Shown here: positions 1-8,845 of the stretch, one piece after another
How the letters are laid out: each line of letters opens with the position of its first letter
Position numbering within the stretch: the first letter of the stretch is position 1
From: Myxococcota bacterium
GTDB taxonomy: Bacteria > Myxococcota_A > Polyangia > JAAYKL01
Length of the DNA: 52,346 bases
Direction of reading: 5' to 3'
Assembly (NCBI GenBank): GCA_028278265.1
Contig: JANQET010000323.1
Span: 1-52,346, forward strand
Made by a program: the position numbers and the translations under genes
The notes under the pieces: model-generated
What the model was told of the DNA's origin: nothing
Seen by the model: only the letters and a program-made list of their open reading frames with translations
Databases searched by the model: none

Positions 1-94
1 GAAGCCTGAATACTTGGGGTATTTGGGCGCCGAGCGATGCCGGCAGAATTGATGGATCTGCTCTCAAAAACGGAAGTTGTTTTTGCGCGAGTCC
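1..94. mobile_element. Truncated MITE-like repeat, left-edge copy
   Basis: Bases 1-94 match 52159-52252 with only three differences (positions 77, 79 and 89); the first 76 bases are identical. The copy ends in a TIR-like TTTTTGCGCGAGTCC and is followed by TTA, as is the complete copy near the right edge. The left end lies outside the window. It is non-autonomous; no transposase is visible. Confidence 0.75.
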
Positions 95-405
95 TTAGCA
101 CAAGTTGTCTATCGGCGTCGTTGAGTAGGATTGAAATTGCGTATGCCGATATTTGTAGCCGTGAAACTGTGTTTTGAACAGTTCGGCAAACGGTCTGGGC
201 ACCTCAGGCGTGCAAATGTACGGTTGAAATCCCAACCTTCTACTGGGTACGCCGCGGTAAAATTTTCCTTCATTTTTAGATAGTTACACCCAAGTAGCTG
301 ATGTTGTTGAACTTGAGTTTCAATCAGATTCATTTCGTCGGGGTTGGCATTCTCCTTGCTATTAGATTAATTATCAACGTGGCCAACCAGAATTGGAGGT
401 GCTCA
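95..405. other. Intergenic region upstream of the trypsin-like protease
   Basis: I see no convincing gene here. A 74-aa minus-strand frame at 109-333 has no homology I recognise and no good ribosome site. Bases 301-405 extend the protease frame upstream but lack a good start signal. The only clear element is GGAGGT at 395-400, the ribosome binding site of the protease. Confidence 0.5.
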
Positions 406-1650
406 ATGGTGCGGCGGATTGTTGTGACGTTCCTGATGGTAGTAGCGGTCGTCGGCGTGTCCCCAGCTGTGGAGGCGATTGAGAACGGGGAAGAGGGAGG
501 GTATGATCGAAAATATCTCACAGCCATGTTCTATGCCGATTGGAAAGGATACCAATACACGTATCTCTGTGCCGCGGTCGTGGTTCGTCCCAATTGGCTC
601 TTGACCGCGTCCCATTGCGCGGCGATGGTGTTTGATCATTCCTCCGATGACACCGACCCCCGTATGTGGCCCTCTATTGTCCTATTTGGCTACCAGCCCC
701 AAAGTCGTTTCGATGTCGAAGAGGTTCATTTCTTTTCTCGGGGGCATGATGCTGAACAGCCAGAAAATTATGGCGATGCAGCGTTGATCAAAATAGCCGG
801 ATCCCTGTCCGACGCGATTGTACCCAATCCATCGAATTCGCGCCGACCCGGGTGTTACATGGGACCGGAGATTTATTCAGAAACCAGTGAATCATTGATA
901 GGCGAAGAATTACTCTGCCTTGGGCCGGGCGGCTCTCCATATATTCACATCTGGGACTATCGAACCAAAAAGATTACCTATGGCTATTTGCCGGTCGATT
1001 ATTCGGGTGAGAAAATGTTCATCGTTCGGGAGAGTTTCAACGATGATGGGCAAAAAGTGTACACCACCTGCGGGGACTCGGGTGGCCCCTGTTTTGTGGA
1101 AAATGCCGACGGTTCACTCGTGCTTGTAGGTACGGCATCTCGAAACCGAACTATTCATGAGGTGGACGGAACGACCATTGAGAGAACTGCCTATCTACGG
1201 ACATCGTACGCAGCGTCCTGGATGGACAGTATCCTGCCACCCGCTTCAGAACAACTTCCCGGTCAACCGGAGGTCGTTGACATCACACATCGTCCATTTC
1301 CTTTTCCCCAGTCCGAGCGGGACCAAAATGATCAATCGTCCCCGGCACCAGGTGCTTTTGAATCGTACTCCCATTTCAATATTTCGTTTAATCGCGGGGA
1401 AAACGCAAAGTGGCACCAGGTTCAATATTCCAATAACCCGGAGGATCCCTATCCGGAGTCAAGCTCGTGGTTTAAATCTGATTCGATTACGATTTCATTA
1501 GAACCGGGGAGAATTTACCACATTCGGGTTGCTGCGATGACCCATTGTGGCATTGCTATCAGTGAAGAGGTCACATTCGCCGCCACGGTGGATCCTCCAA
1601 AGCTGGAGCTCCCGATAGTAACTCCCCCACCGCAGATCGAGTTGCCGTGA
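406..1650 (+). CDS. Secreted trypsin-like (S1) serine protease with C-terminal FN3-like domain
   Basis: Exported endopeptidase of the chymotrypsin/trypsin family. The ATG at 406 is chosen because GGAGGT lies five bases upstream and a Sec-type signal peptide follows directly (residues 1-24, ending near VEA). The triad is visible: His70 in TASHC, Asp124 in GDAALIKI and Ser225 in CGDSGGPC. After the protease domain, about residues 320-414 look like a fibronectin type III fold (alternating strands, then a Pro-rich end). No lipobox or C-terminal sorting signal is seen, so it is probably released or periplasmic. It stands alone, followed by about 215 AT-richer bases. Family assignment is firm; the substrate is unknown. 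Confidence 0.9.
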   Translation: MVRRIVVTFLMVVAVVGVSPAVEAIENGEEGGYDRKYLTAMFYADWKGYQYTYLCAAVVVRPNWLLTASHCAAMVFDHSSDDTDPRMWPSIVLFGYQPQSRFDVEEVHFFSRGHDAEQPENYGDAALIKIAGSLSDAIVPNPSNSRRPGCYMGPEIYSETSESLIGEELLCLGPGGSPYIHIWDYRTKKITYGYLPVDYSGEKMFIVRESFNDDGQKVYTTCGDSGGPCFVENADGSLVLVGTASRNRTIHEVDGTTIERTAYLRTSYAASWMDSILPPASEQLPGQPEVVDITHRPFPFPQSERDQNDQSSPAPGAFESYSHFNISFNRGENAKWHQVQYSNNPEDPYPESSSWFKSDSITISLEPGRIYHIRVAAMTHCGIAISEEVTFAATVDPPKLELPIVTPPPQIELP

Positions 1651-1867
1651 ATGCACCGAGGTGGGGCGTGAGAAAAAAAGTACCCGCCGAAATGCTGTTC
1701 CAATACTGTAGAGATGTTTAGTATGAGGTGAAAACGCCCATCATCGAAGTCAATTTTTTATATCGTTAACAAATCATTTGGTTTATACTGGCATAGTAGA
1801 ATTTTTTAATTGTCGGTGATGATTGGACTAATTAGGGCTCGCGACAGTCGCGCATTGGGGGTACGTC

Positions 1868-3655
1868 ATGGTCCGACCCAAAACCGAGCTCCATTCCCGG
1901 CTGGAAGAAGGTGCTCCTCCCCGGTCCGCTGCGGCTGATTCCGTACCCCACTCCTCCTATCGGCTAACCGCAATCATTGGTGTCGATGCTACCGGAACCC
2001 TGTATCGCGCAACGCTCGCCGGCGGCGGCGAAGTGGCGATAAAAGCCCTTTCTGATGACGTCGTCGTGGATCAGGGACGAGTGGCCAGCGTGTCCCATGC
2101 CAATCTTCTGCAAATTCGCGACCTGCTCGCGGATCGCAACGGTTCGACCCTCGTGCTGTTGGATCTGCCCCGCGGCGCCTCGCTCGCGGCGGCGTTGAAC
2201 CGCCGAAAATCGGTCAAGCGGCGGGTGGCGATGACCGTGATACTGCGGCTGCTCTCTGTGCTCGAAGAACTTCACAGCCGAAAGATCCCGCACCATAACC
2301 TCAATCCCAACACAATTTTTTTGACCCGCTCCCAAGAGGGATTCCTCGACGTCGATTTGCTCTTTCTCGGTCTCAGCGGCCCCGGGGCGCTGCTAAACGA
2401 CGTCGGCTATCTCCCGCCTGAGCAGACCACCGAGACGGAGCTCTCCGATCCCCGCACGGATATTTGGACCGTCGGGGTGTTGTTGTACGAATTGCTCTTC
2501 AACTGCCGCCCCTTTGAGGGGCGCTCACGGGAGGAGGTGATCGGGCGCATTTTGACCGACCAATATCGCCTGCCGGATCGGTTTGCGGTCGATCAGCCGG
2601 CGTTGGCCGAGGTGTTGCAGAGAGCGCTGAGCCGAGACCCCCACGCCCGCTTTGCAGATGCAGCGGCCATGCTCAACGCCCTCTGGGCAGTGAATGATTC
2701 GATGGACGAGGCGACGGCAAACGAGTCTGCTCCGCCGCTACCATCATTGGCATCGACGATGGAGCCGCTTGTCGATCCGACTGACGCGGCGCGGGTCGAC
2801 GCGGAACTTGAAGCGGCGGCCGCCCTGATCGTGGAGGAAGGGAATACCGCATCCCGCTCGGGTATCCAGACTATTGCCCTGGGGGGGAAACCTGTGATCA
2901 CAGCTTCGGAGGAGGAAGAGGAGGAGGGATCCCCTGCGGCCTCACTGGCCAGCAAATACTTGGCCTCGATGGCCAACCTCAATGCCATGGGTCCGTCCAG
3001 TGAAGTGCCGCCCGGCGAAGTGTCGTCCCGTGGTGTACCCCAAAACTCCATTACACCGCCATCGCCCAAGCCGACCGATTTTCAAATCATCGCTGTTACG
3101 ACAAATACCCACAAGAGAAGTCGACTCAGATTGTTTCTGGCTGCTGCTGCAGCGTTTGTCGTGGTTTCGGCAGCGCTCGTGTGGTGGAATATCAACCCGT
3201 CCGGGCAACTGCGGCACGGCGAGTCCCTTTCTACCTCGGCAAACCGAGCGGTGGTCGGTTCGCTCCGTCCTGAGCCTGCGCCACCCGAGTTGACCGGGGT
3301 GGTTGCGCCCTCAGGGGCCGTCCCCGACGGTTCCATCAATTCAACCAGCGAGCCCACTTTGGCAACACCACCGGAGCAGCCCTCAAAGCCGGGGAAAAGC
3401 CCGGCGATCAAAATGATCACCATCGAGCTCGGAGAGTTACCACAAAACGCCCGAATCACGGTGGACGATCGCGCGGTGGAACATCCAATCACTTTACCGT
3501 GGTCAGAAAGTCCGGCCGAGCTGGTGGTCTACGCCAATCGTATGGTCGTCTTCAAGAAGACCATTGTTCCCACACAGAATTACATCATCAGTTTCGTCAA
3601 TAAAGCCCAGCCGCACGCCAGCGGAGCGCGTGGTAGGAAAAAACGCGGTCGTTAG
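1868..3655 (+). CDS. Membrane-anchored Ser/Thr protein kinase-like protein, probable pseudokinase, with PEGA-like tail
   Basis: The N-terminal ~290 residues follow the Hanks kinase fold: VAIK with the ATP-binding Lys is kept, and the C-lobe block YLPPEQ...DIWTVGVLLYELL is well preserved. The catalytic HRDxKxxN is replaced by HHNLNPNT, so the catalytic Asp is Asn, and the DFG metal-binding motif is absent (LLFLGL instead). Catalysis is therefore unlikely, and a scaffold or sensor role is inferred. A Pro/Ser/Glu-rich linker leads to one transmembrane helix (about residues 420-440), then an outside domain of about 60 residues resembling PEGA (ITVDDRAVEHPITLPW). The stop overlaps by four bases that of the convergent DUF1232 gene. 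Confidence 0.82.
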   Translation: MVRPKTELHSRLEEGAPPRSAAADSVPHSSYRLTAIIGVDATGTLYRATLAGGGEVAIKALSDDVVVDQGRVASVSHANLLQIRDLLADRNGSTLVLLDLPRGASLAAALNRRKSVKRRVAMTVILRLLSVLEELHSRKIPHHNLNPNTIFLTRSQEGFLDVDLLFLGLSGPGALLNDVGYLPPEQTTETELSDPRTDIWTVGVLLYELLFNCRPFEGRSREEVIGRILTDQYRLPDRFAVDQPALAEVLQRALSRDPHARFADAAAMLNALWAVNDSMDEATANESAPPLPSLASTMEPLVDPTDAARVDAELEAAAALIVEEGNTASRSGIQTIALGGKPVITASEEEEEEGSPAASLASKYLASMANLNAMGPSSEVPPGEVSSRGVPQNSITPPSPKPTDFQIIAVTTNTHKRSRLRLFLAAAAAFVVVSAALVWWNINPSGQLRHGESLSTSANRAVVGSLRPEPAPPELTGVVAPSGAVPDGSINSTSEPTLATPPEQPSKPGKSPAIKMITIELGELPQNARITVDDRAVEHPITLPWSESPAELVVYANRMVVFKKTIVPTQNYIISFVNKAQPHASGARGRKKRGR

Positions 3656-4122
3656 TCAGCGCTGCGGGATTTGCGTGGTTTGACGAATCGCTCGGCCGGG
3701 GTGCCGGCCAGTTTGTCCAGCGCTGACCTGACCCAGCCGGCGACCCGATCGAATAGTTGGTTGTCGAGCCAACTGACCGCGGTGAGGACCCGCTTGAACG
3801 ATGCATCATCACCGGGCCACAGTTCGGCGGCAACCTCTTCGTCGGTTTCGGCGACGAGGCACTTGATACCGTGGACGATGAGGATGATGTCATCTACCCC
3901 GCCGAGGCCGGGCAGGGCATCGATATCGTCCGGGATCAGATCCCCCTCGATCCAGCCATAGAGCCCCGAGCCCAACAGTTTCAGTTTCGCCGATTGGGGC
4001 ACTCTCGGATCCCGTAGCAGCCGGAGCAGGTAGCGCGCTAGTCTGAAGGGATCGCCTGCGAAATCCACCACCTTGCCCAGCAGCTCCTCCACCTGTCTTT
4101 TGGTCTTCTTTTGTTCAGTCAA
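3652..4122 (-). CDS. DUF1232 (YkvA-like) protein
   Basis: The central part, roughly residues 20-80, carries the YkvA/DUF1232 pattern: a run of basic and aliphatic residues, then LYGWIEGDLIPDDIDALPGL and GGVDDIILIVHGIK. The family is found in small, often membrane-associated proteins of unknown function. At 156 aa it is slightly longer than the minimal family, with a charged C-terminal extension. Its TAA stop shares bases with the TAG stop of the convergent pseudokinase gene (TTAG at 3652-3655). The function cannot be stated. Confidence 0.75.
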   Translation of the reverse strand: MTEQKKTKRQVEELLGKVVDFAGDPFRLARYLLRLLRDPRVPQSAKLKLLGSGLYGWIEGDLIPDDIDALPGLGGVDDIILIVHGIKCLVAETDEEVAAELWPGDDASFKRVLTAVSWLDNQLFDRVAGWVRSALDKLAGTPAERFVKPRKSRSAD

Positions 4123-4234
4123 CTTGCCCTCTCCTCAATTGTGTGTTCGGCGCATTGTACCACCGGATGAAAAAGATGGAGATCTATTTTGTCGCCGAGT
4201 GGTACGAGCTGGGTGGTGGCCGGTGTAGTTCGGG

Positions 4235-4732
4235 TCAGTGTTGTTGATCCAGTAACTTTTGCCGAAGCTCGTTCTCTTCGTCTTCCAGTTTGTCTCGGTC
4301 GAAGTATATTTGGCTTGGATCGTCGGGATGGACGATCACTGGAATTTCGTTGCCGGACTTTTTCAACCGATAGCTGGCCTCCTTGCTGATGAAAAAAAGT
4401 TTGTCGTAAAAAGAGGAACTGTCTCCGCAATATGTTTTTCGTCCTTCATCTTTATCGGCGCGTTGAACCTTTCCGGATTGATCTTTGTACTCAACGGTGA
4501 GCTTGTACATCTCTGCGCTTTCAGTCTGCACGGTGCCACCAACAGGGCCGAAGTACTCTGTTTCAACGATGGTCGCCGTTGTGGCAAACCCATTTGTGGT
4601 CCAGTGATGATGAAGGGCTTCCATTGACTCCTTGCGCTTTGTTGAGCGCTTATTCAACGATCTGAGAACTAAAACAATAACGACAAGTACAACGGGAATT
4701 GAGACTAGGGGTATGATGATTTCCGGTGACAT
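4235..4732 (-). CDS. Single-pass membrane protein, DUF3592-like
   Basis: 165 aa. An N-terminal hydrophobic helix (about residues 4-24, IIIPLVSIPVVLVVIVLVL) is followed by a basic stretch and a soluble domain of alternating strands. The pattern VEYKDQSGKVQRADK ... IPVIVHPDDPSQIYFD is like DUF3592 membrane proteins, in which a small beta domain follows the helix; this match is by pattern only. It has a helical, charged C-terminus. It lies downstream of the TonB-like gene on the same strand (about 150 bp gap) and may or may not be cotranscribed. Function unknown. Confidence 0.6.
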   Translation of the reverse strand: MSPEIIIPLVSIPVVLVVIVLVLRSLNKRSTKRKESMEALHHHWTTNGFATTATIVETEYFGPVGGTVQTESAEMYKLTVEYKDQSGKVQRADKDEGRKTYCGDSSSFYDKLFFISKEASYRLKKSGNEIPVIVHPDDPSQIYFDRDKLEDEENELRQKLLDQQH

Positions 4733-4881
4733 TACAGGCTCCTAAGGACTCGAGGTACTGATCGATATTGTCAGGAATTGCTACATTTGAAAACTGTTTC
4801 GTCGAGAAAATCCCTTCGCGCACCAAAGTACTCCGGGCTTGGTGTGTTTGTGTGGTGCGTGGCGGCCTGCAAATGAACGAT

Positions 4882-5979
4882 CTATTTATCCGTCAAGATA
4901 TATCCGCTGCCGCTTCGAGGGCCGTTGCGGCGGGGATTTCGATAGAAGGACCACCGGATGTAGGCCAACAGATTGTGGGACAAGATGTCGGTCGGCGGTT
5001 TGGGAAACGGGGCGCTCTGAACCACACAGGATACGCATGCGGCGTCGAAGACAGCGTGCCCGGAGGAGCGAACCACCAGGATATCATTGAGCCGTCCGGT
5101 TCGATCCAATTCGAATTCGGTGACGGTGACCAGGGTGAGATCTCCGATGGGGTGAGAGCCCAGTGACGTTGCCACTTCATTGTCCGGCGGAGGAGAATAG
5201 AATGGATTGTATTTCAGAAAGCTCGATTGAACCTTGCGATGCAGTTGATTGTTAACCGATTCCGAAGAGTGGAGAAACGTCGAAAACCGCGGTCCGATTT
5301 TTTTGTCGAGCTGCCGCAAGTAAGCCGCAAAGGACTGCTGACGATCAATCCCCAACACTTCCTGGTTGCCGGGCTTGACCCATCCAGGGCGGGGCTTCAT
5401 CGAGTTCTGTACAATCTTGGTCAGGGAACGGCCCTTGCGCGAGGCCGGCGAGCGCCCCCTGATCGCTTTTTCTTTGTCGTCACCGCGATCCTGGGCCATT
5501 TCGGCACCAAAAAGACGATCCAAATCGGACCGAGCGATACGCAAGTCGAGGTTCTTTAAATCAACCTGACGGGTGCCGGCGTCCGCGGGCTGCTCGTTGG
5601 GTGACGGCAGCGGCAGTCCTTTATCCAACGGCGCTGAATCACTCTCTCGTACCAATCGATCGGTCCGCAGGGGCTCGGCTGACGGCTCAGAACGGCGGCG
5701 CTCCGGTCCAGCCGAGGTCAGCGGAGGTGGACGACGTGATGGGTGGCGGGGTCGCCAGGTGTCGATGGGCTGATCGGGCAACGGCACGCGGACAACCCTC
5801 GCGGGCTCGGTATCGCCGGAAGGGTCCGGAATGATGGTCAACTCAACAGCACGGGGAGCGGCATGTCGGTCGCTCGGAGCCGAATCCAAGGTGAACCAGC
5901 AAAACACCCCATGAACCATCACCGAAGCAACGATGGCAATCGTCCAGGTTCTGCGTTGTTTTGGGTCGACAGCACTCAC
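4882..5979 (-). CDS. TonB-family protein (energy-transducing or TonB C-terminal-domain protein)
   Basis: 365 aa with a GTG start. The layout is TonB-like: a short cytoplasmic basic N-terminus, one membrane helix (about residues 12-32, TWTIAIVASVMVHGVFCWF), a long Pro/Arg/Ser-rich periplasmic spacer, and a C-terminal domain of about 90 residues. That domain contains VTEFELDRTGRLNDILVVRSSG, then FDAACVSCVVQSAPFPKPP, the usual TonB_C beta-alpha-beta pattern. The spacer is unusually rich in Arg and Asp rather than Pro-Glu/Pro-Lys. No ExbB/ExbD genes are adjacent, though a MotA/MotB-like pair is present 21 kb away. It could be a structural TonB_C protein rather than a true transducer. Confidence 0.8.
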   Translation of the reverse strand: MSAVDPKQRRTWTIAIVASVMVHGVFCWFTLDSAPSDRHAAPRAVELTIIPDPSGDTEPARVVRVPLPDQPIDTWRPRHPSRRPPPLTSAGPERRRSEPSAEPLRTDRLVRESDSAPLDKGLPLPSPNEQPADAGTRQVDLKNLDLRIARSDLDRLFGAEMAQDRGDDKEKAIRGRSPASRKGRSLTKIVQNSMKPRPGWVKPGNQEVLGIDRQQSFAAYLRQLDKKIGPRFSTFLHSSESVNNQLHRKVQSSFLKYNPFYSPPPDNEVATSLGSHPIGDLTLVTVTEFELDRTGRLNDILVVRSSGHAVFDAACVSCVVQSAPFPKPPTDILSHNLLAYIRWSFYRNPRRNGPRSGSGYILTDK

Positions 5980-6095
5980 GGTTGCCCCATTCTATGTCTA
6001 CACAACACCGCACTGTCGCAGTTATTCCGTTCGTGTGGTTTGTTTAGGGCACGTCTATTCGGAGAGACCTAAAACACTCGTTACGGGCGATTCGT

Positions 6096-6260
6096 CTATC
6101 CGCGTGATCCGTTGTCGGTCGGCTCGGGCTGCTTGGCGTCTTCCTCGATCTGACCCACAACTGCGCCGATGATGATTCCAAATGTCAACTGCCTCTCCTT
6201 ATCAACTCCGTCCACAGCCAATCTTGCCTCAGACAGAATTCCATCACAAGTCAATCGCAT
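6096..6260 (-). CDS. Possible small protein, 54 aa
   Basis: In the ~360-base gap between the TonB-like gene and the lipoprotein/radical SAM pair there is a 54-codon minus-strand frame (ATG at 6260, TAG at 6096-6098). Its product has a short glycine-containing hydrophobic centre (FGIIIGAVVGQIEED) and an acidic Pro-rich end. AAGGAGAGG lies inside it before a TTG at codon 24, so a shorter product is also possible. I see no ribosome site at the ATG. It points toward the TonB-like gene 117 bases downstream. This may be chance; confidence is low. Confidence 0.25.
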   Translation of the reverse strand: MRLTCDGILSEARLAVDGVDKERQLTFGIIIGAVVGQIEEDAKQPEPTDNGSRG

Positions 6261-6338
6261 CAGTCGTATTGAAAAACGTTTCCCAACACTTGGTCTTATG
6301 GCACGATGGGAACACTACTCGTACTCCAGGGTAAAGCG

Positions 6339-7217
6339 ATGACAGTCAAAGCCAAGGCGCTCAAACGCGTGACCACACCGGCCTATCCCACACTGACGGA
6401 TGTCGAGTGCGATCCCACACTGCTCAGCAGACGGCTGCCGCCGGGGTGGATGCGGTCGCCGAAGGTGGCCCGTATCGCGGCGGCGGCATTGGCGTTGGGC
6501 GCCGGAGGGTGCGGTGGTTCGATCGGCCAATCCCTCCCATCCGATGCACCGTTTGAACGATTGACCGCGGACACTTCTGAGAATCGGTGCTCAAATCCAT
6601 TGGATATCCGCGTGACGGGTAGTCGGGCAATAGGTTGCATCTACAACCCACCGGTCTTCCTGTCAGAGGACGAGGCCTTCGGGATCATCGCCGAGGAGTT
6701 GTCCAAAGCCGGTGTGTCCTTGTCGCGACGAGAGATTCCCCATAAAGAGGTGTTTCTGTCTCGATGCTCGATACGCCTGGGCTATGACTATCGGTGGGTC
6801 GACGGCAGCTCGAAACTGTTCGAATTCAGGAACAAGCGTCAGACCTTTGTCCTCGATGCGATGGATCCGGATAAACAGATCGCAGTGGAGTTTGTGTCAA
6901 AGGACGACTACTCCCAGCTCGCCGGTTTTGAAGTCGGCGGGAAATACATGCTTGATTTATCTACTCCGGCAAAGGAATTGGAGCGGCATATCGCCGAGAA
7001 CAGACCTGAACTCATTTTTCGCGCTTTTTTTTTTCCTTTGGCTTTTCCGCTTTTCCAGGACCACGACTGCTATGGAAAAGTTTCAAGCGACACCAAATTC
7101 GGTCGGGGGGCCAAGCACGAGCTGCTCAAGAATCGGCTGAGAAAGGCGTCGGTGGACAACCTGAGGCGCCAAGCAGCGGCCTTTGTGGGTTGGCTGGAGG
7201 AACGCGGGGTGATCTGA
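6339..7217 (+). CDS. Lipoprotein-like protein paired with a radical SAM maturase
   Basis: 292 aa from the ATG at 6339; an upstream ATG at 6306 is also possible. About 37 residues containing TPAYPTLTDVECDPTLL precede a basic hydrophobic segment ending in a lipobox-like GAGGC (cysteine near residue 58). The signal-like region is thus internal unless translation starts at the ATG at 6453. The rest is a soluble domain with charged segments (AFGIIAEELSKAGV, FVLDAMDPDKQIAVEFVSK) and a helical C-terminus. I do not recognise the family. Its stop is one base before the GTG of the radical SAM gene, so the two are almost surely translated together. It may be the substrate, partner or exported product of that enzyme. 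Confidence 0.7.
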   Translation: MTVKAKALKRVTTPAYPTLTDVECDPTLLSRRLPPGWMRSPKVARIAAAALALGAGGCGGSIGQSLPSDAPFERLTADTSENRCSNPLDIRVTGSRAIGCIYNPPVFLSEDEAFGIIAEELSKAGVSLSRREIPHKEVFLSRCSIRLGYDYRWVDGSSKLFEFRNKRQTFVLDAMDPDKQIAVEFVSKDDYSQLAGFEVGGKYMLDLSTPAKELERHIAENRPELIFRAFFFPLAFPLFQDHDCYGKVSSDTKFGRGAKHELLKNRLRKASVDNLRRQAAAFVGWLEERGVI

Positions 7218-7218
7218 A

Positions 7219-8379
7219 GTGCAGTTGACGCTCTTTCTAACCCGCGCTTGCAACATGCACTGCGAGTATTGTTATTCGCCCAATGAGGAGTGCGACGGCA
7301 TGAACCGGGAAACCGCATTCCAAGCGCTCGAGTTGGGCCTTCGGCTCAATCGCGGAAAACCCTGCAGTATCGTGTTTTTCGGCGGGGAGCCGCTGCTGCG
7401 TCGCGATGTCATCTACGCTACCGTTTCACGGGCTCGGGAAATGACCCGTGAAGGGAAGGGGAGATTCTATTTCAGGCTGACCACCAACGGGCTGCTGCTG
7501 GACAGCGAGTTGCTGTCGTTTTCGCTGGCGAATAACATACAGATCGCCATCAGTATCGACGGCATTCGCGAAGCACAGGATACCCACCGGCGATTGCCTG
7601 ACGGTAGCTCCTCGTTCGATCGGGTGCGCGCCAAGTTGGAACTGCTGCTCGCGGCTCAGCCCTACGCCAGTGTGCTGATGACCGTCACCCCGGCGACCGT
7701 GAAATTTCTCGGCGAGTCGGTGGAGCAGCTCTCTGAAATGGGTGTCAAGTACATGGTAATCTCACCGGATTACACCGCACCGTGGCAATCAACGGATCTT
7801 AAAGTCTTGAAAGGTCAATATCAGCACCTGGCCGACCTCTACCTCGCTTGGACGAGAGAACACCGCAAGTTCTACCTCAGTCCGTTCGAGGTCAAGCTGC
7901 TGTCTCATATCGATCGACAGTGCCACCTGAAAAATCGCTGCGAGTTGATCCAACGTCAAATAACGGTCGATCCGCAAGGCTTTCTCTTTCCCTGTGTACA
8001 GTTCATCCGTGGCGGACCACAGAGCAGTTGGTGCATCGGTCATCTGAAACAGGGAGTCGACGAGGCTGCCCGCTCCCGAATTCACGCCCGTTCCACCATC
8101 GAAAAGGAACCCTGTCGGACATGTGCGATCAGAGATCGTTGCAACAACACCTGCAGCTGTCTCAATTGGCACGCCACCGGTTCAATCGAAACCGTCTCCC
8201 CGGTACTATGTCGCAGTGAACAGATGCTGCTGCCGATCGCCGACCGGGTGGGTAAAATCCTCTACGAAGAGCGCAACGAAACATTTGTACACAAACACTA
8301 CAACCCCGCCTATCCGGTCCTATCGCTGCTCGAAGATACCCTATGCGTAGGGCAAATACCGAAAATGCTCAGCAGGTGA
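7219..8379 (+). CDS. Radical SAM/SPASM peptide-maturase-type enzyme
   Basis: 386 aa, GTG start. The radical SAM cluster motif CxxxCxxC is at Cys11, Cys15 and Cys18 (CNMHCEYC), followed by FFGGEPLL (SAM-binding GGE) and a (beta/alpha) barrel. The C-terminal third is a SPASM domain with cysteines at CHLKNRCELI, FLFPCVQF, CRTCAIRDRCNNTCSC and VLCRSE, expected to hold auxiliary Fe-S clusters. SPASM enzymes usually modify ribosomal peptides or enzyme subunits (PqqE, anSME, sactionine synthases). No PQQ genes, sulfatase or obvious short precursor is present; the only partner is the protein just upstream. The 3' end overlaps the convergent Mth938-like gene by 11 bases. Enzyme class is firm, substrate unknown. 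Confidence 0.9.
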   Translation: MQLTLFLTRACNMHCEYCYSPNEECDGMNRETAFQALELGLRLNRGKPCSIVFFGGEPLLRRDVIYATVSRAREMTREGKGRFYFRLTTNGLLLDSELLSFSLANNIQIAISIDGIREAQDTHRRLPDGSSSFDRVRAKLELLLAAQPYASVLMTVTPATVKFLGESVEQLSEMGVKYMVISPDYTAPWQSTDLKVLKGQYQHLADLYLAWTREHRKFYLSPFEVKLLSHIDRQCHLKNRCELIQRQITVDPQGFLFPCVQFIRGGPQSSWCIGHLKQGVDEAARSRIHARSTIEKEPCRTCAIRDRCNNTCSCLNWHATGSIETVSPVLCRSEQMLLPIADRVGKILYEERNETFVHKHYNPAYPVLSLLEDTLCVGQIPKMLSR

Positions 8380-8716
8380 GATGCAGGCCCATGACCATCC
8401 CTGAGATGTCGTCTAAGGAGGTGTAATATTCGCAGGCCTGTTTTGTCGGCATTGAGGTGAGGTCGATTCCTCGGGCTGACAACCAATTTTTCGTTGAGTC
8501 CGGCACTGTTAGTCGTCCCGGATCACCCGTGCCGATAATCAACTGCTCGGGATGATGGTTCATAATCGCCTCGAGGTCTTCTGGATAGAGGCTGTGCCCC
8601 TCTTTTCGCCACCAATTTTCGACAATTGTTTTGGGGCAGATGATGAGATCCTTTTTGTACGTTTTTCCATCTATCACTATCTGGCCAAAGCTGTACGCTT
8701 CAATTTCGAACCGCAT
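8369..8716 (-). CDS. Mth938-like (DUF498) domain protein
   Basis: 115 aa, the normal length for this single-domain family (NDUFAF3/Mth938 fold). Visible hallmarks are IEAYSFGQIVIDGKTYKKDL at the start, a central Trp-rich turn VENWWRKEGHSLYPEDL, and PEQLIIGTGDPGRLTVP, the conserved GTG loop. Family members are small soluble proteins of poorly known role, in mitochondria linked to complex I assembly. The last 11 bases overlap the end of the convergent radical SAM gene. Confidence 0.85.
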   Translation of the reverse strand: MRFEIEAYSFGQIVIDGKTYKKDLIICPKTIVENWWRKEGHSLYPEDLEAIMNHHPEQLIIGTGDPGRLTVPDSTKNWLSARGIDLTSMPTKQACEYYTSLDDISGMVMGLHLTC

Positions 8717-8845
8717 TCGTGTCTCCCTCAGTTACACCACATCCAACACCTTATCCTGATTCGGTGAAAACCTGAACGCAAATCGACCTGTGTTGACCGG
8801 GGCCCGCGTCACCACTAGAATTTCGGTAACCATGGGAGGTATTTG

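Noticed and set aside
7219-8379. PqqE or anaerobic sulfatase-maturase assignment
   Set aside because: No pqq or sulfatase genes are nearby and motifs only support the general SPASM class.
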